This document shows positions 23,291 through 35,994 of a stretch of 40,214 nucleotides of DNA, one piece after another. Position 1 is the first letter of the stretch. Every line of letters begins with the position of its first letter. The notes beneath the pieces were generated by a model. That model saw only the letters and a list, made by a program, of their open reading frames with translations, was not told the DNA's origin and did no database searches. Source of the DNA: Trachelipus rathkii (lineage: Eukaryota > Arthropoda > Malacostraca > Isopoda > Trachelipodidae); contig JABUQX010097353.1 in NCBI GenBank assembly GCA_015478945.1, forward strand, positions 2,501 to 42,714, read 5' to 3'. The translations under genes and the position numbers were made by a program.

Positions 23291-23664
23291 CGAATAATGT
23301 AGGTGAATCAACCCGGCGTCACTGTCATTAGCATGCAATGAAACCTGGCGCCAGAGGGCTGAGGCATGTATTTGCGTGGATGGAGGCGGCGTCTTCGAAC
23401 AACATTTTTAAATACTGTATGTACAAGTTAAACGAACTGACGTTCTTCTCCCTTCTTGCATGCTGTGGATAAGATTCATATGTGTAAATTGTTATGATAC
23501 TATTAACAACTTTATTACATTACATGTATCAATATTATGAGCTGTCTTTGAATACCATTGTTTTCTTCAGCCTTTTCACATTCCGACGTTTTAAACTATT
23601 ATAACATTAGCCAACGCCGCTATGTTATTATTATGGAAAATCCAAGAATCAGACAAAAAATGTC

Positions 23665-23905
23665 GCGAGGAAGAGCCCACTTTATTATGTGCATTTCACA
23701 GAAGCCATAAAAATATATCATCCCATTGACATTCGCATGTTTGTGCGTGGTTTTCGTATTGCGCGTGAGCAGACACCAACATAACATATCCTCCTCCTTA
23801 ATGAATTAAATAATCGAACTTCTTATTTTCCTACACATTTTCATATTTAAACATCCCGCACGGTGATACACCGGGCCAAAAACATGTGTCCTCGTAGACA
23901 CCCTG
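23665..23905. repeat. Right long inverted repeat of the mariner-like element
   Basis: Inverted match to 21705-21945. It contains GGAAGAGCCCAC, TTTCACAGAAGCCATAAAAATATATCATCCC and CGGTGATACACC. Confidence 0.85.
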
Positions 23906-23907
23906 TA

Positions 23908-24019
23908 GCATAGCAAAGGCAAAGAGCAGCAGCAAGTATGGGCATATATATATATATATATATGAGCAGAGCAGGTAAAAGAGTGGGCGTGGCTGGCTAA
24001 GGCATATAGTTGTTATATA
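23908..24019. repeat. GCAGC-type compound repeat
   Basis: GCATAGCAAAGGCAAAGAGCAGCAGCA followed by (TA)n and ATGAGCAGAGCAGG. It resembles the compound repeats elsewhere in the window. It ends at the outer edge of the left LTR. Confidence 0.65.
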
Positions 24020-25713
24020 TGCTAGTGGGAGCACCGGCGACGAGGCAATGCAATGGGTTTCTGATGGTCACTTGACCTCAGAAGAAAAAAGTAATTAGTA
24101 TTAACAAAATTAATATAAAATAAGTTAACTAGAGAAAAATTAAAAAGAAAATTATGTGATATCTACCTGAAGGAGATATTTGAAAGAGTCAATCGCTTTC
24201 TTGCTACTGGCAGGGTACAGGAAGGAAAAAGGGACCACCGGTTTGTTCCAAATGCTGACTGGTTGTGTCCAAGTAAGAATAGATCACTTAGGCAGATTTA
24301 TCAAGAAGAGAATGAAAAAGAAGTAAAAGATAGCTTTATTTACACATACATACTATCAAAAGTAGTAGAGTTAAAGTTAATGTTCATTCATCAGGTATCC
24401 GGGAAACTAGGGGGATATCTTTACCTTAATAATTATAACCAGAGTTATGTGAGAATGTTCCTGATACAATAATGTATCAACTTGGGAAACAAGCTCAGTT
24501 CAACAGGGTAATTTATTACGGGGGTAGCTTAGCAAACCCACTTTATAGTTCTATTTTTGTATATGTGAAGGTGTTCCTTATACAATAATGTAATGACTTG
24601 GGAAACGGTCACATATCAACAGTTAATTGATTATAACTAAATCACAATGAAAGATCCCAAATTATACTAGATCTTGTCTAAGCTGACTGGGACGTCTTGC
24701 GATGTCTATAATGGAGACTCAAATAAGATTGGGAATTAAGAATGATTCCTGCGTTGTTGTCTATATGAAGACTTAAAACAAGATGATTCTTGTGAGGTCT
24801 ATAATGAAGACCAAAAATCAAGAAGTTGTTTCAATGGCACTTGAATGTGGGGATATCTTATAATTAAGACCCACAATAAAAACCAACAACAAAAGTAAGC
24901 CTGAAGAATAGTTCAATGTAGATCAAAAATAAGATCACAAAATAAGAATAGATCTTGTCTATGCTGACTGTGACGTCTTGACAGAAAATCAAGACCGGAA
25001 ATAAAGACCCTGTAAATATTACAGGAATTAGTTTTGTGATTTGAATGATTTTTAAGATATTAAGATATTGAAGTTATTGAAACATGGTCATTAATTAAAG
25101 AATTAAATTAAGGTACTATTATATTAAATTAAACGATCTTACCCTAACGATAAGTACGTCTGTGAGGGGTCTTGTGGAATATGCGTCAAGAGAAGTGACG
25201 TTCTTGATGAAAATCAACCTTGGAAGGGACTGTAATCAAAAGGCAAGGGGAAATTGATGAATATCATTACTAACTTTGGGTAAATAAATGTGACTTAGAA
25301 GTTAAAAGATGATTACATACCTGTGAGAATTTTATCCTAATGTGTAAGTGTTCCCTTCGTAGATACATCAATACATCAGTGATTTGATGGAACTAACAGC
25401 ATCAATACATTAAGCTTTTACAACTATTTGTATAAATGTTATAATTAAAATTATACATTAGAAAAACATGGGGATGTCTACTGTAAAAGAGAAAAACTGA
25501 TTTAGTAACCATCTAAAAACCACGAGAAAAATCTGAACATGAAAAAAAATATATTTACTTAAGATGCAGTCACCTTAATAATAATGGGTTTCTTATTCCG
25601 GAAGGAATAAGTTTCCATGATGGTGTTTTTCACCATACTAACCACACCACTATATTCTACGTATTATACAACTAAGTGAATTTTTACCTGGACTCCACAA
25701 TTACCTCTACACA
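24020..25713 (-). repeat. 3' LTR (minus-strand element)
   Basis: In the minus-strand sense it begins TGTGTAGAGG at 25713, directly after a purine tract, and ends in a degraded CACTA-like end at 24020. It is highly similar to the LTR at 29606-31280 except for the block 24781-24996, where short modules differ in order. Confidence 0.8.
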
Positions 25714-25723
25714 CTTCCCCACT
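25714..25723 (-). other. Polypurine tract
   Basis: AGTGGGGAAG on the minus strand immediately before the TG start of the 3' LTR, the usual site for plus-strand DNA priming. Confidence 0.7.
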
Positions 25724-26529
25724 AAGCCTATAAAACCCCACCTTACTTTCGAAGGCATGATAAATAACAGAGCATAAAAACTTAGTTTTCTGAGGGATAG
25801 TTATAGAGTGATGTGATTTGGTATATTGGGAGTCAGGTGCCTAAGTATCGTTAAACACCTCTTAGTATTAATATGTAGGTTCTATGATTAGTTAGTTATA
25901 CCTACAAGCCTACAAACCATGCTTAATTAATTGGAATAAGATAGACAGGCATAGTATGGACAGTAAGAATTTAGAGTAGCAAATTTTTTAATCTTCTTAG
26001 GAGAAGGATGGGAAATGCAAACAATAAATTAGTAATTTGGCATTATTATATTTTTCGTCGAAGATTATCAGTAAATAAGAATTTTATAATTAGAATATAA
26101 AATAACATTATCAATTTGTTATTACACTTAATATTAACTTATCATTAGATTTGGTTATAACCAAAATTATTTTTAATATTGCGATCCCCAAAATTTTGGG
26201 AAATTTTATTTTGCTTAAGAGCAATTAGATAATACAATTAATAGTACAAAACTGAAAAGTGTACCTTACATTATTTAGTACATTACCACCCGATGTCTTC
26301 GGTTGTTTTGAGAACTTCGGATGGAAAACGTCGGATGACTGCTGCATTGGTATCCGGAGAGATCATCTGAAATATGAAACTGACCTCCTCCTACTCCCTT
26401 GCAACATCGTCATAAACCATGACAATGAGTCAAGGTTTGGAGGAAAATATATGTATGGCCATATAAGTCGCAATAATGCTCGAATGGACATACTATATAT
26501 TTTACTCTGTATATATATATATTATAATA

Positions 26530-26610
<81 letters not shown>

Positions 26611-26729
26611 GAAAATATATGTATGGCTATATACGTTGCAATATAATGCTTGAGTAGACTCATAAGAGAGCAATACCCTAGTACTTCAGGAATATTTGAA
26701 TTTAATTTAAAAAAAACACAACTCAGTTG
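25724..26729. other. Non-coding internal region of the LTR element
   Basis: About 1 kb between the end of the protease frame and the polypurine tract. This is where reverse transcriptase and integrase would be expected, but no pol motif appears in any frame. It holds a (TA)n tract (26512-26607) flanked by a direct duplication. Confidence 0.6.
26440..26660. repeat. ~50-bp direct duplication on both sides of a (TA)n tract
   Basis: GAGGAAAATATATGTATGGC at 26440 and again at 26608, each followed by CATATAAGTCGCAATAATGCT-like or TATATACGTTGCAATATAATGCT-like sequence. The (TA)n lies between the copies. Confidence 0.85.
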
Positions 26730-27201
26730 TTACGTTTTCTGTGTTATGGGATTAGGAATTAAAGGGCTTTTCTGACCATGGTTGGTGTGAGGCTGATTTA
26801 TATCTTTTACAATACACTCGAATTGGTTGCCGAGTCTTTTAATCAGTCTTCTCAATGTTAAATCGGGGAGTAAATGGTTATCTTTAAGGGCTGTCGCTCC
26901 CAATACTACTGGGGCTAACATCATTTCTCCGGGGATTATTAGGGTTAGTAGAATAATCACTATCAAAGAAGTGTAATGGAATATTTATGTATGAATCTAC
27001 AGGGACAGTGTGTTCATGTGTTAAGCCGCTGATGGCATTTATTCCAATGTCCTTAGAAGGTTTAATAAGATGTTGAAATTGTTTGGGAATGGCCTCATAG
27101 CTAACTAAGCTAATACTGGCACCAGTGTCAACAATACAATTTTCAAATTTAAGGCTATTTTTTCGGATATTGTTAACTGATTTGTGGTGAAACGTGTACA
27201 A
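26730..27201 (-). pseudogene. Retroelement aspartic protease, frameshifted
   Basis: The active-site motif IVDTGASISLVS is at about 27140-27105, and a VVLGATALKDN stretch at about 26905-26875 fits the second conserved (ILG-type) motif of retropepsins. A frameshift at about 26955 separates them. In Ty3/gypsy and BEL elements this enzyme cleaves the polyprotein. The frame ends with a stop at 26730 after PNPITQKT. No reverse transcriptase follows, which is the notable point of this element. Confidence 0.75.
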
Positions 27202-27645
27202 TTGACAGCTACAGTGCGTACATGACTGTGTAATTCTTTAGTAGATTCATGTATAGTTACAGGAAGTGCTTTGTGTGATTCAGTGTTTCTGTAGTCAGAA
27301 ATTAAGGAAGAAGACGTTTCTTTGGGTTGTGAATTGTAAGTGAATGATTCCATGTTCATAAATGGAAAACAGAATGAGAAATCTGTGTTTGGCTTTTCTT
27401 CCACAGGTGGATTACTTACAACTGGTGTATTTAACTTTGGTAAAGAAGGACTATATGGTTTTGGTAACCAAAGGTTAGATAAATTAGGATTAGGTAAATA
27501 AGAGTCAGGTAAATTAGTAGTAGGTAAACCTTGGTTAGGCAAATTAGTGTTAGGTACAATAATGGTTAAAGCATTGACAGGGTATTAGAAACACTGTTTG
27601 CAGTGAATCTGACTCTGAAGATCCTGAGAACGTGACACTCAGGAT
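27202..27645 (-). pseudogene. Linker between Gag and protease, Pro/Asn/Leu-rich
   Basis: The 145-codon frame at 27542-27105 begins with a low-complexity stretch of about five degenerate repeats of the type LPNPNL. It overlaps the protease in another frame. It probably represents the region joining Gag to the protease. No domain recognised. Confidence 0.5.
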
Positions 27646-29332
27646 TCAACACATCCATCTGACACTGTCCACTTGTGAAAGAGATCCCAATAATATCCCA
27701 GCAGTATGTTCAGTGGAAGTGGAAGAATTAGAAGTAGTGGAAAACTTAGAAGTATGAGTGTTCGGAGAGTTTGGCGGCGTTTGTTGAGATGGAGGGTGCT
27801 GAAGACACTTCATCCCCGGGTGAGGACCTCCGCAAAAGGGACAAACAGCCTTGCGAACTTTCTGTGGGAGAGATGTTGGAACTGATTTACGTGTTCTGCA
27901 GTCAGCCATTACGTGACCTTTCTTTTTGCAGTAGCTACAAATTTCTAGAGATATTTGTAGCATTCACGCATCTGATGACCGATTTTATGGCAAAAATCAC
28001 AGACAAGGGTCTTACGGTCAACAGAATCTAGGTTAGGTCTTTTAGGAGTAAAAGCTCGATTATTTTCATGTGGGGAATTTTTATGAGGAAGATCGCGAAA
28101 AGGGTGACGACCACCGCGATTGTTTAAAGAAGAGTTGTGATAGGTTATGTTCTTAGAAGAATGTAACTTTTTAGAAGTTGTATGAGTGGAAACCTTAGAA
28201 GGGTAATTAGTATTTTGTATATTCTTTACGACATGTTCTGTGTTCGGGGGATATGTGAATGGAAAATTTGAGAAATCTTTGTTATGGGTGTATAGGAATT
28301 CAGCATACCCCACGATATCTGACCAGGGTGTACGCCAATTTTTATTGAGCTCGTACATTTTTATGTACTCTCTAACACCTTGTTCTATGTTGGTGGGAAG
28401 GCTACATAAAAATGTAGTTCGGAGAGATTCGTGGCCACTCATGTCTAGACCATGGTGAGCATGACTAGCCAGACGTTCTAGCCTGTAGGCAAACAAACGA
28501 ATACTCTCATTTTTGTAACGGCGGGCAGATTGAAATGTATGCAATAGGGATTCCTTCCTTTTTCTCTCTTCCTCCTCATACCATTGGATGAGGGTCTCTC
28601 GAACAGAGAAAAAAAATCCCTATCATCCTTGGTGACAAGACGATAGACATTAAGGAAGTGACCGTCAAGTTGTCTGCCGAGTAAATTTAACCATTTGTGA
28701 TAGGCTGTGGGATAATGAAGTTGGCAGTAAGCCTCAAAATCCGCTAAATAAGTTAAGAAATTTGTACCATTATCTAGTGTATATGTACCAGGGTCTACCC
28801 TTTTAGGATTATGTGAATTCTTGAGTAAGGAACTCAAGTGGAAGATGGCTTCTTCCATCTTATCGATTTTTTGTTTTATGATGGGGCCTGAGTACATATC
28901 GGTGTTTGTTTTCGTTCTTGAGTAAGAATTTTGGTACAATGGGAAATTAGGCTTAGTGTTACGTGGGTACGACTTTGACTTAGGTGGTAGGTATGGAGGA
29001 TTTAAACGATATGAATCCTCAATATTGTAAGAAGAATGATGTGATGGTTTAGAACCATGTAAGTTCTGTGAATATTGTGATGGGTGACGACCATTTTGGG
29101 AATCGATACTGTGGGGGTAACTAACCAAAGCTATTGCCTGTTTATGGTCAGCATGTCTTTGAAAATTATGGTTAAAGGTGAGTAAATCCCTATTTGAATC
29201 TAAAAGGGTTTCCTCATGGATGGGAAAATCAATCAAATTAGTGGTAGGGATCTCTGGAGACTCTGGCTCAGTGGATGCATCTGAGTGATCAACATTATAA
29301 TTGTCACTACGGGGAACGCTTTTTCCAGTCAT
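27646..29332 (-). pseudogene. Gag polyprotein with three zinc knuckles, frameshifted
   Basis: The ATG at 29332 starts a polar N-terminal region of about 150 residues rich in Ser, Pro and Asn. A capsid-like helical part follows (FLTYLADFEAYCQ, KWLNLLGRQLDG, then RRYKNESIRLFAYRLERLA after a frameshift at the A8 run, 28609-28616). Three zinc knuckles end the protein: CDFCHKIGHQMREC (CX2CX4HX4C, about 27998-27957), CSYCKKKGHVMADC (same spacing, after another one-base shift) and CPFCGGPHPGMKC (CX2CX3HX4C). The capsid-like part resembles Ty3/gypsy Gag; the last knuckle spacing is common in BEL/Pao. Gag would package the RNA. Sites of frameshift rule out a functional product here. Confidence 0.8.
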
Positions 29333-29566
29333 TTTTATGAACTGGAGTTTATAGTTTTAATACAAGATCAAGGAGTTCTTTCAATTTCTTTCAAAACTCG
29401 TTCAAACTTAAGAAAGAATGTTTAAGTATATGATAAAGAATATTAAGACAGTATAGAAGATTTATGAGAATAGTGTCTTTTAATTATACTGTTTTGTGAG
29501 GTTTGGCAATGAGTGATCTAAAATCACAATCCAGTGGCAAGGCAAGAGCACCGAACAAGACAGATG

Positions 29567-29584
29567 GTCCCTGTTCGGGCGCCA
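29567..29584 (-). other. Primer-binding site, tRNA-Lys3 type
   Basis: The minus strand reads TGGCGCCCGAACAGGGAC, an exact 18-nt match to the complement of the 3' end of tRNA-Lys(UUU) as used by many retroelements. It lies 21 nt after the CACTACA end of the 5' LTR, a longer gap than usual. Confidence 0.9.
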
Positions 29585-29605
29585 CTTTTTATTTTCTTGT
29601 ATTTA

Positions 29606-31778
<2,173 letters not shown>

Positions 31779-32035
31779 CAGGGTTGGCACCCAAAAACCC
31801 ACCACCCAAAAACCCAAAATTGAAATGTGTAAAAGTTTTATATATTTTTCAGGTTATTTCATATGCAAATGTTTTTTTTATCAATAATTCATTATATTAT
31901 AAACATAAAAGGTAAAAAAAAAGTAGATAAATCATTTGTAATTAAGACCTTTATTAAAAAAAATACAAAAAAGTTACTTTCTTGAAGTTGAATTACCTTT
32001 AGACTTCAGTATAAAACATATTTAAGAACTTATTT

Positions 32036-32499
32036 TCATTCATCAGTCTGAACATTGCGACCTTTCAAATATCTATTAACCCGCACAAGCATCTCTGCTT
32101 TTTCCATCCCTAGCCTGTTTCTTACTTTGGTCCACACTTGCCCAAAGGTCGAAAAAATTCTTTCAATAGAACCTGAACTTGCAGGGCAATTATGTAAGTT
32201 TACTAAAAATTTGGGAAAATTTTCTGGAAGAACCTGCATTTTTTGTTCTTTCAGGTTAATTATTCTCCACCAATCTGATGCTCGGGTGGATTGAACAAAA
32301 GTTTTTTCAAAATAATGTGGAGAAAATATAGAACTATCCTCTAGCTTAAACGAAAAGTAGCCTCTTATAAAATCAGGATGAAACTCATGCACCCATTTTT
32401 CAGCTGTTTCTTCTTGTGCTCTACTAAGTCTCTTTCCTGATAAATAAATAAATAAACATATATATATAGAAGCAGCATAGCAAAGAGCAGCATATATAT

Positions 32500-32548
<49 letters not shown>

Positions 32549-32724
32549 ATATATACATATTATTGGCTATATATATATATATATATATATAATCTCCTTT
32601 CTTTCTCTCTTCACAGCTTCCTATGCTCCTTTAAAGTTAAGAGGTTAAGGTACGTTATTGCAATCAGGAAAAAAATTAGTAAAAGCTTGAGAAAAAAACT
32701 CCTCACCACACACAACACACATCA

Positions 32725-32793
<69 letters not shown>

Positions 32794-32809
32794 CATCACA
32801 AACCACACA

Positions 32810-32850
<41 letters not shown>

Positions 32851-34738
32851 ATGAATTGGGCATGAATGTTTAATTATAATTATTAAAATACCTTTATAAT
32901 GTGGATGTGTCAAATTTGCTAAGTAATGGCATGGGCCCACTGCAGCATTGAATCTTCTTAAGATTTCATTTCTGTAAGGAGATAGTTTCTCATCCTCAAT
33001 TAGGTCCAGCCAGATTTCAACAGAATCTGCGATCATTGTAGTGTCTGCTTGGAGCTGAAATGAATGTGAATTGTGAAATAATCTTATCTGCTGAAAAATA
33101 TGATTTGTTGTACAAAATTGATGACAATAAACAAAAATAGCAGTTTAATTATGCTTTGCAGCTTTTGTGAATCTGATTTTAATCATTTTATAATTACTAA
33201 TACAGTAGTCGCTAGACGCTATATTAATTCATTAAGTCATTAATCTTTACCTTATTAAGAGCTGCTCCAACAGTCTGGAGCTGTATCTGCATGTTCATTG
33301 CTTCCCTTTTAAGGGATACATTATCAATTAACTTGCCAATATTACTATCAATATCTTCCATATGTTCTCCTCTTATTTCTATATATAAAGAATGGTTTTC
33401 CAAATACGTTTTAATGCAGTCCAATTGGGAGTTCCAACGAGTGTCATTGGGCAATTGAGGCATCATGCCTCCTTTTTCAACTAGCCAGCCCTGTAACAAA
33501 TATACAGTATATTTAAAATTTTAATAATGCAGACTATGCAATACAAGAATAATATCCAAGTATCTACATCAAAGTTTTGAATATTTTGTATAGCAAATTA
33601 ACAATAAAAAAAAATATTGTGAAATGTGATACAATTGCTTACATGAGGTCTGTGATGATTTCGAAAGTATTTATTGACTTCAACAATATGTTTTAGAATT
33701 GTCTTTGTAGATACCTCCTTTTCAACTAAATTTAAATAATGAGCTGAACATCCGTAAGTTATTATTTCTGGGAACTCTTCTTTAATAATTTCTTTCATAC
33801 GAATCATTTTATTTTCGTTATCAGAGCATAGAGCAAAAACCTATGGGCAAATTTAAATTATTAAAATTAATGTGATGGAAAATTTTATTTTCTTAATGAA
33901 TATACTAATAAATGTGTGATGCACTAAATTCAGAAAGATTATACAGCTTACTTACCTGTTTATTATATTTTTCCCTGGTAATTTTAATTGCTTCTTTTGC
34001 CAGTTGAGCACTGTATTCTGCTGTTTTCTTTTGGCTGCCTGCATCTGTAGTAGACAAAAGGTAAGTTTGTTTGCCATTATGTAAACTGTGAGCAATCATA
34101 GGATCGTTTGTAACAGAGCTCCATCCATCTTGTAAAAGCGTTACTGATTCACTCGTTTCATCAGACTGGAATGCTTTTATTGCTTCTTCATTTACCTTTG
34201 CAAGTAAAGTAGATCCAATAGATTTACGATTTGGAGGTTCATAGCCAGGTCGAAGAGTTCTAATCATGGTCTTGAATTCATTATTTTCAACAGTGCTAAA
34301 AGGTATATTGCAGGAGAAAATATATTTGGCTATATTTAAATCAAGATTTTCTTTTTCATCAGGTCTAGTAACAACAACAAAATTAGATAGCGTTTTTTGC
34401 TTCTTGATTTTTGGTGTAGAAGAGCTAAAGCAAAATGATGCAGATGTACTTGGTTCTACTAAACTTTCATCACTTCTATGACCTGTATTACTTCTGATGC
34501 TTAAATCAGAAATTATGGAATGCTCAGACTCAGAAGCCTCAGATATAACGGAGGAATCTTCATGTGTTCTTTTAAGTTTACACTTTTCAAGATGAGCCTT
34601 AACTCTTTCAATTTTTCTAATAATACTTTCATGGCAGTAATTACAAATCACCCTATTTGGTTCCTCATCCTGAAATGTTACTTCATTCCATTCATTGGAT
34701 CTAATTCTTCCTCCAGAGTGACATCTAGCTTTGGGCAT
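32036..34738 (-). CDS. hAT transposase, five exons, intact reading frame (594 codons)
   Basis: Exons on the minus strand: 34738-33956, 33840-33643, 33490-33251, 33054-32892 and 32436-32036. All introns are GT-AG with phases 0, 0, 0 and 1, and the joined frame has no stop or shift. Domains: BED zinc finger (VICNYC ... AHLEKC, about residues 30-55), a Ser-rich linker, the first catalytic Asp in LLQDGWSSV (about residue 205), the second in ALCSDNENKM at the start of exon 2, CSAHYLNLVEKE, PNDTRWNSQLD in exon 3, and the C-terminal hAT dimerisation domain (PASSGSIERIFSTFGQ) holding the catalytic Glu in exon 5. Size suits hAT transposases (about 500-800). It would cut and paste its own element in the nucleus. 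Start: ATG with AAAAAA just upstream; no in-frame upstream ATG was checked further. Splicing is inferred from sequence. Confidence 0.9.
32437..32891 (-). repeat. Intron 4 of the hAT transposase, filled by microsatellites
   Basis: A 455-bp intron against 115-196 bp for the others. It contains several (TA)n tracts, (CA)-rich bits and AGCAGCATAGCAAAGAGCAGCATATAT at about 32469-32496, the compound-repeat motif seen elsewhere. Donor AAAG|GTATTT and acceptor TCAG|GAAAG are kept. Confidence 0.8.
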
Positions 34739-34950
34739 TTTTTTAGTTTACTTTAAATACTGTGAATATTATTAAATATTAATATAAATAAATTTTATTA
34801 ATTACTATCGACAGGCCACAAAACTAACTTTCCTGAAAAAAGAAAAAAATAATTCAGAATTTTATGAAATCTAAAAATTCATAACTCAAAAACCCAAAAA
34901 CCCGGCTGGGTTGGGTTTTTGATAAAAAACCTGGGTTTTTGCCAACCCTG

Positions 34951-34958
34951 CCTGTGGT
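34951..34958. repeat. 8-bp target-site duplication, right (CCTGTGGT)
   Basis: Matches 31771-31778. Confidence 0.95.
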
Positions 34959-35994
34959 ACAAAGCTATGGTAGACTTTGATTGTGTGATTCCTAGAATTC
35001 TAATGGTTAAATTTAAGTTTGAAAAGGTCAAGGTGTAGCGGCCGGTGACGCATAATCATCTGGAATGAAACGTTGAAGAGTATGACTTTTTTGTGTATTA
35101 ATCTCTGAACAGATGTTTTAGATGGGCAGTGTGAGTTCTCAGATTGATAGTGTTGGGGGACCTGAATGGTTGGATAGGCGATATAAAAAAAGGGATGGCA
35201 TAACAGGTAGTTTTTGATGGAGAAAATGAGAATGGTAGAAGGTGATTGATTTCTGCAGAAGACAGAGAGGTATGTAATACTTTCTTTAAACACACGAGTA
35301 TCCATAAGTATACCAGAGTTGGTGTAGGTAGAGATGGTATCGAAGTGAAAAGTATGATTGATTTAGTGTTGGTGAAGAATAGATGTTGAAGTATGTGTTG
35401 GATGTTAAATCAGTTAGGGGTTTAGAATGGGATTATCGGATCATTATGTTCTATGTAAAATTAAGTGGTGGGGCTTTGATGGAGAGGAAGGTGATACGAA
35501 AGGAAGTAGGTAAAATTAAGAGTGAGAAGTTAAGTGAACAAGACAATAAGGATAAGTATGTAAGAGCGCTCGCTAGTAAATTGGTTGAATGTGAACAAGA
35601 TACTAAACAAATCTGGGGGAAAATGAAGAAGCAATTGTTAGTAGTGCAAAGGGAAGTATGTGGATGTGCTAAAGTAGGAAGTAAGAATGTTAACAGAATG
35701 GTGGAATGAAGAGGTGATGAAAGCGTTAAAAGGTAAAAAGAAGCGTGGTTGAATGTACTAAAAGCAAATGATGAAGACTAAAAAGAAAGATGCTTGGAAT
35801 TACATAGAGGAAAAAAAGAAATAAAAGGTGTATACGTAGAAGGTAAGAGTAAATTGAACAGTTTAAAAGGGAGGGGAGGAATGGGACTTACAAGTGGGAA
35901 TGAGGGAAGCCTTCTGGAAGGAAGCGGAAAGGTTAAGAATGAGAATAAGGGGAATCTGCTTAGAATAATGAATAAGGATGGTGCTTTTGTAACT
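34959..35994 (+). mobile_element. LINE copy C, endonuclease C-terminal part and linker
   Basis: Continues the endonuclease: GTGATTCCTAGAATT-type sequence, GGGGACCTGAATGGTTGGATAGG (GDLNGWIGD, catalytic Asp/Asn box, about 35155-35182), GATTTAGTGTTGGT (DLVLV, about 35359) and GATCATTATGT (the Asp-His box, about 35436). Then comes a Lys/Glu-rich linker (35480-35960) matching copies B and D. Frames are broken repeatedly. The segment ends at a hAT-like insertion at 35995, preceded by TAACT. Confidence 0.85.

Larger units (their letters stand above)
21705..23905 (+). mobile_element. mariner/Tc1-like element with ~240-bp inverted repeats
   Basis: The ends read CAGGGTGTCT (21705) and AGACACCCTG (to 23905), flanked on both sides by TA (21703-21704 and 23906-23907), the standard target duplication of this superfamily. 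Length is 2201 bp. The inverted repeats extend over about 240 bp on each side, including GGTGTATCACCG, GGGATGTTTAA, ATTTAATTCATT and a block around GGGATGATATAT, TTTTTATGGCTTCTGTGAAA and GGGCTCTTCC. The arms differ by substitutions and indels, so the copy is not recent. The transposase runs on the plus strand. Confidence 0.9.
31779..34950 (-). mobile_element. Structurally complete hAT transposon
   Basis: 3172 bp with perfect 11-bp terminal inverted repeats CAGGGTTGGCA...TGCCAACCCTG and an 8-bp target duplication, the hallmarks of hAT. Subterminal repeats of the type CCCAAAAACCC occur at both ends (31788-31820 and 34885-34940) and may be transposase binding sites. The minus strand carries an uninterrupted spliced transposase gene. 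The element sits in the endonuclease part of LINE copy C. Microsatellites in the last intron are the only obvious later change. Confidence 0.95.

Noticed and set aside
29567..29584. Primer-binding site identical to that of lentiviruses
   Set aside because: The same tRNA-Lys3 site is used by many LTR retrotransposons; no envelope or viral pol is present, so no viral insertion is claimed.
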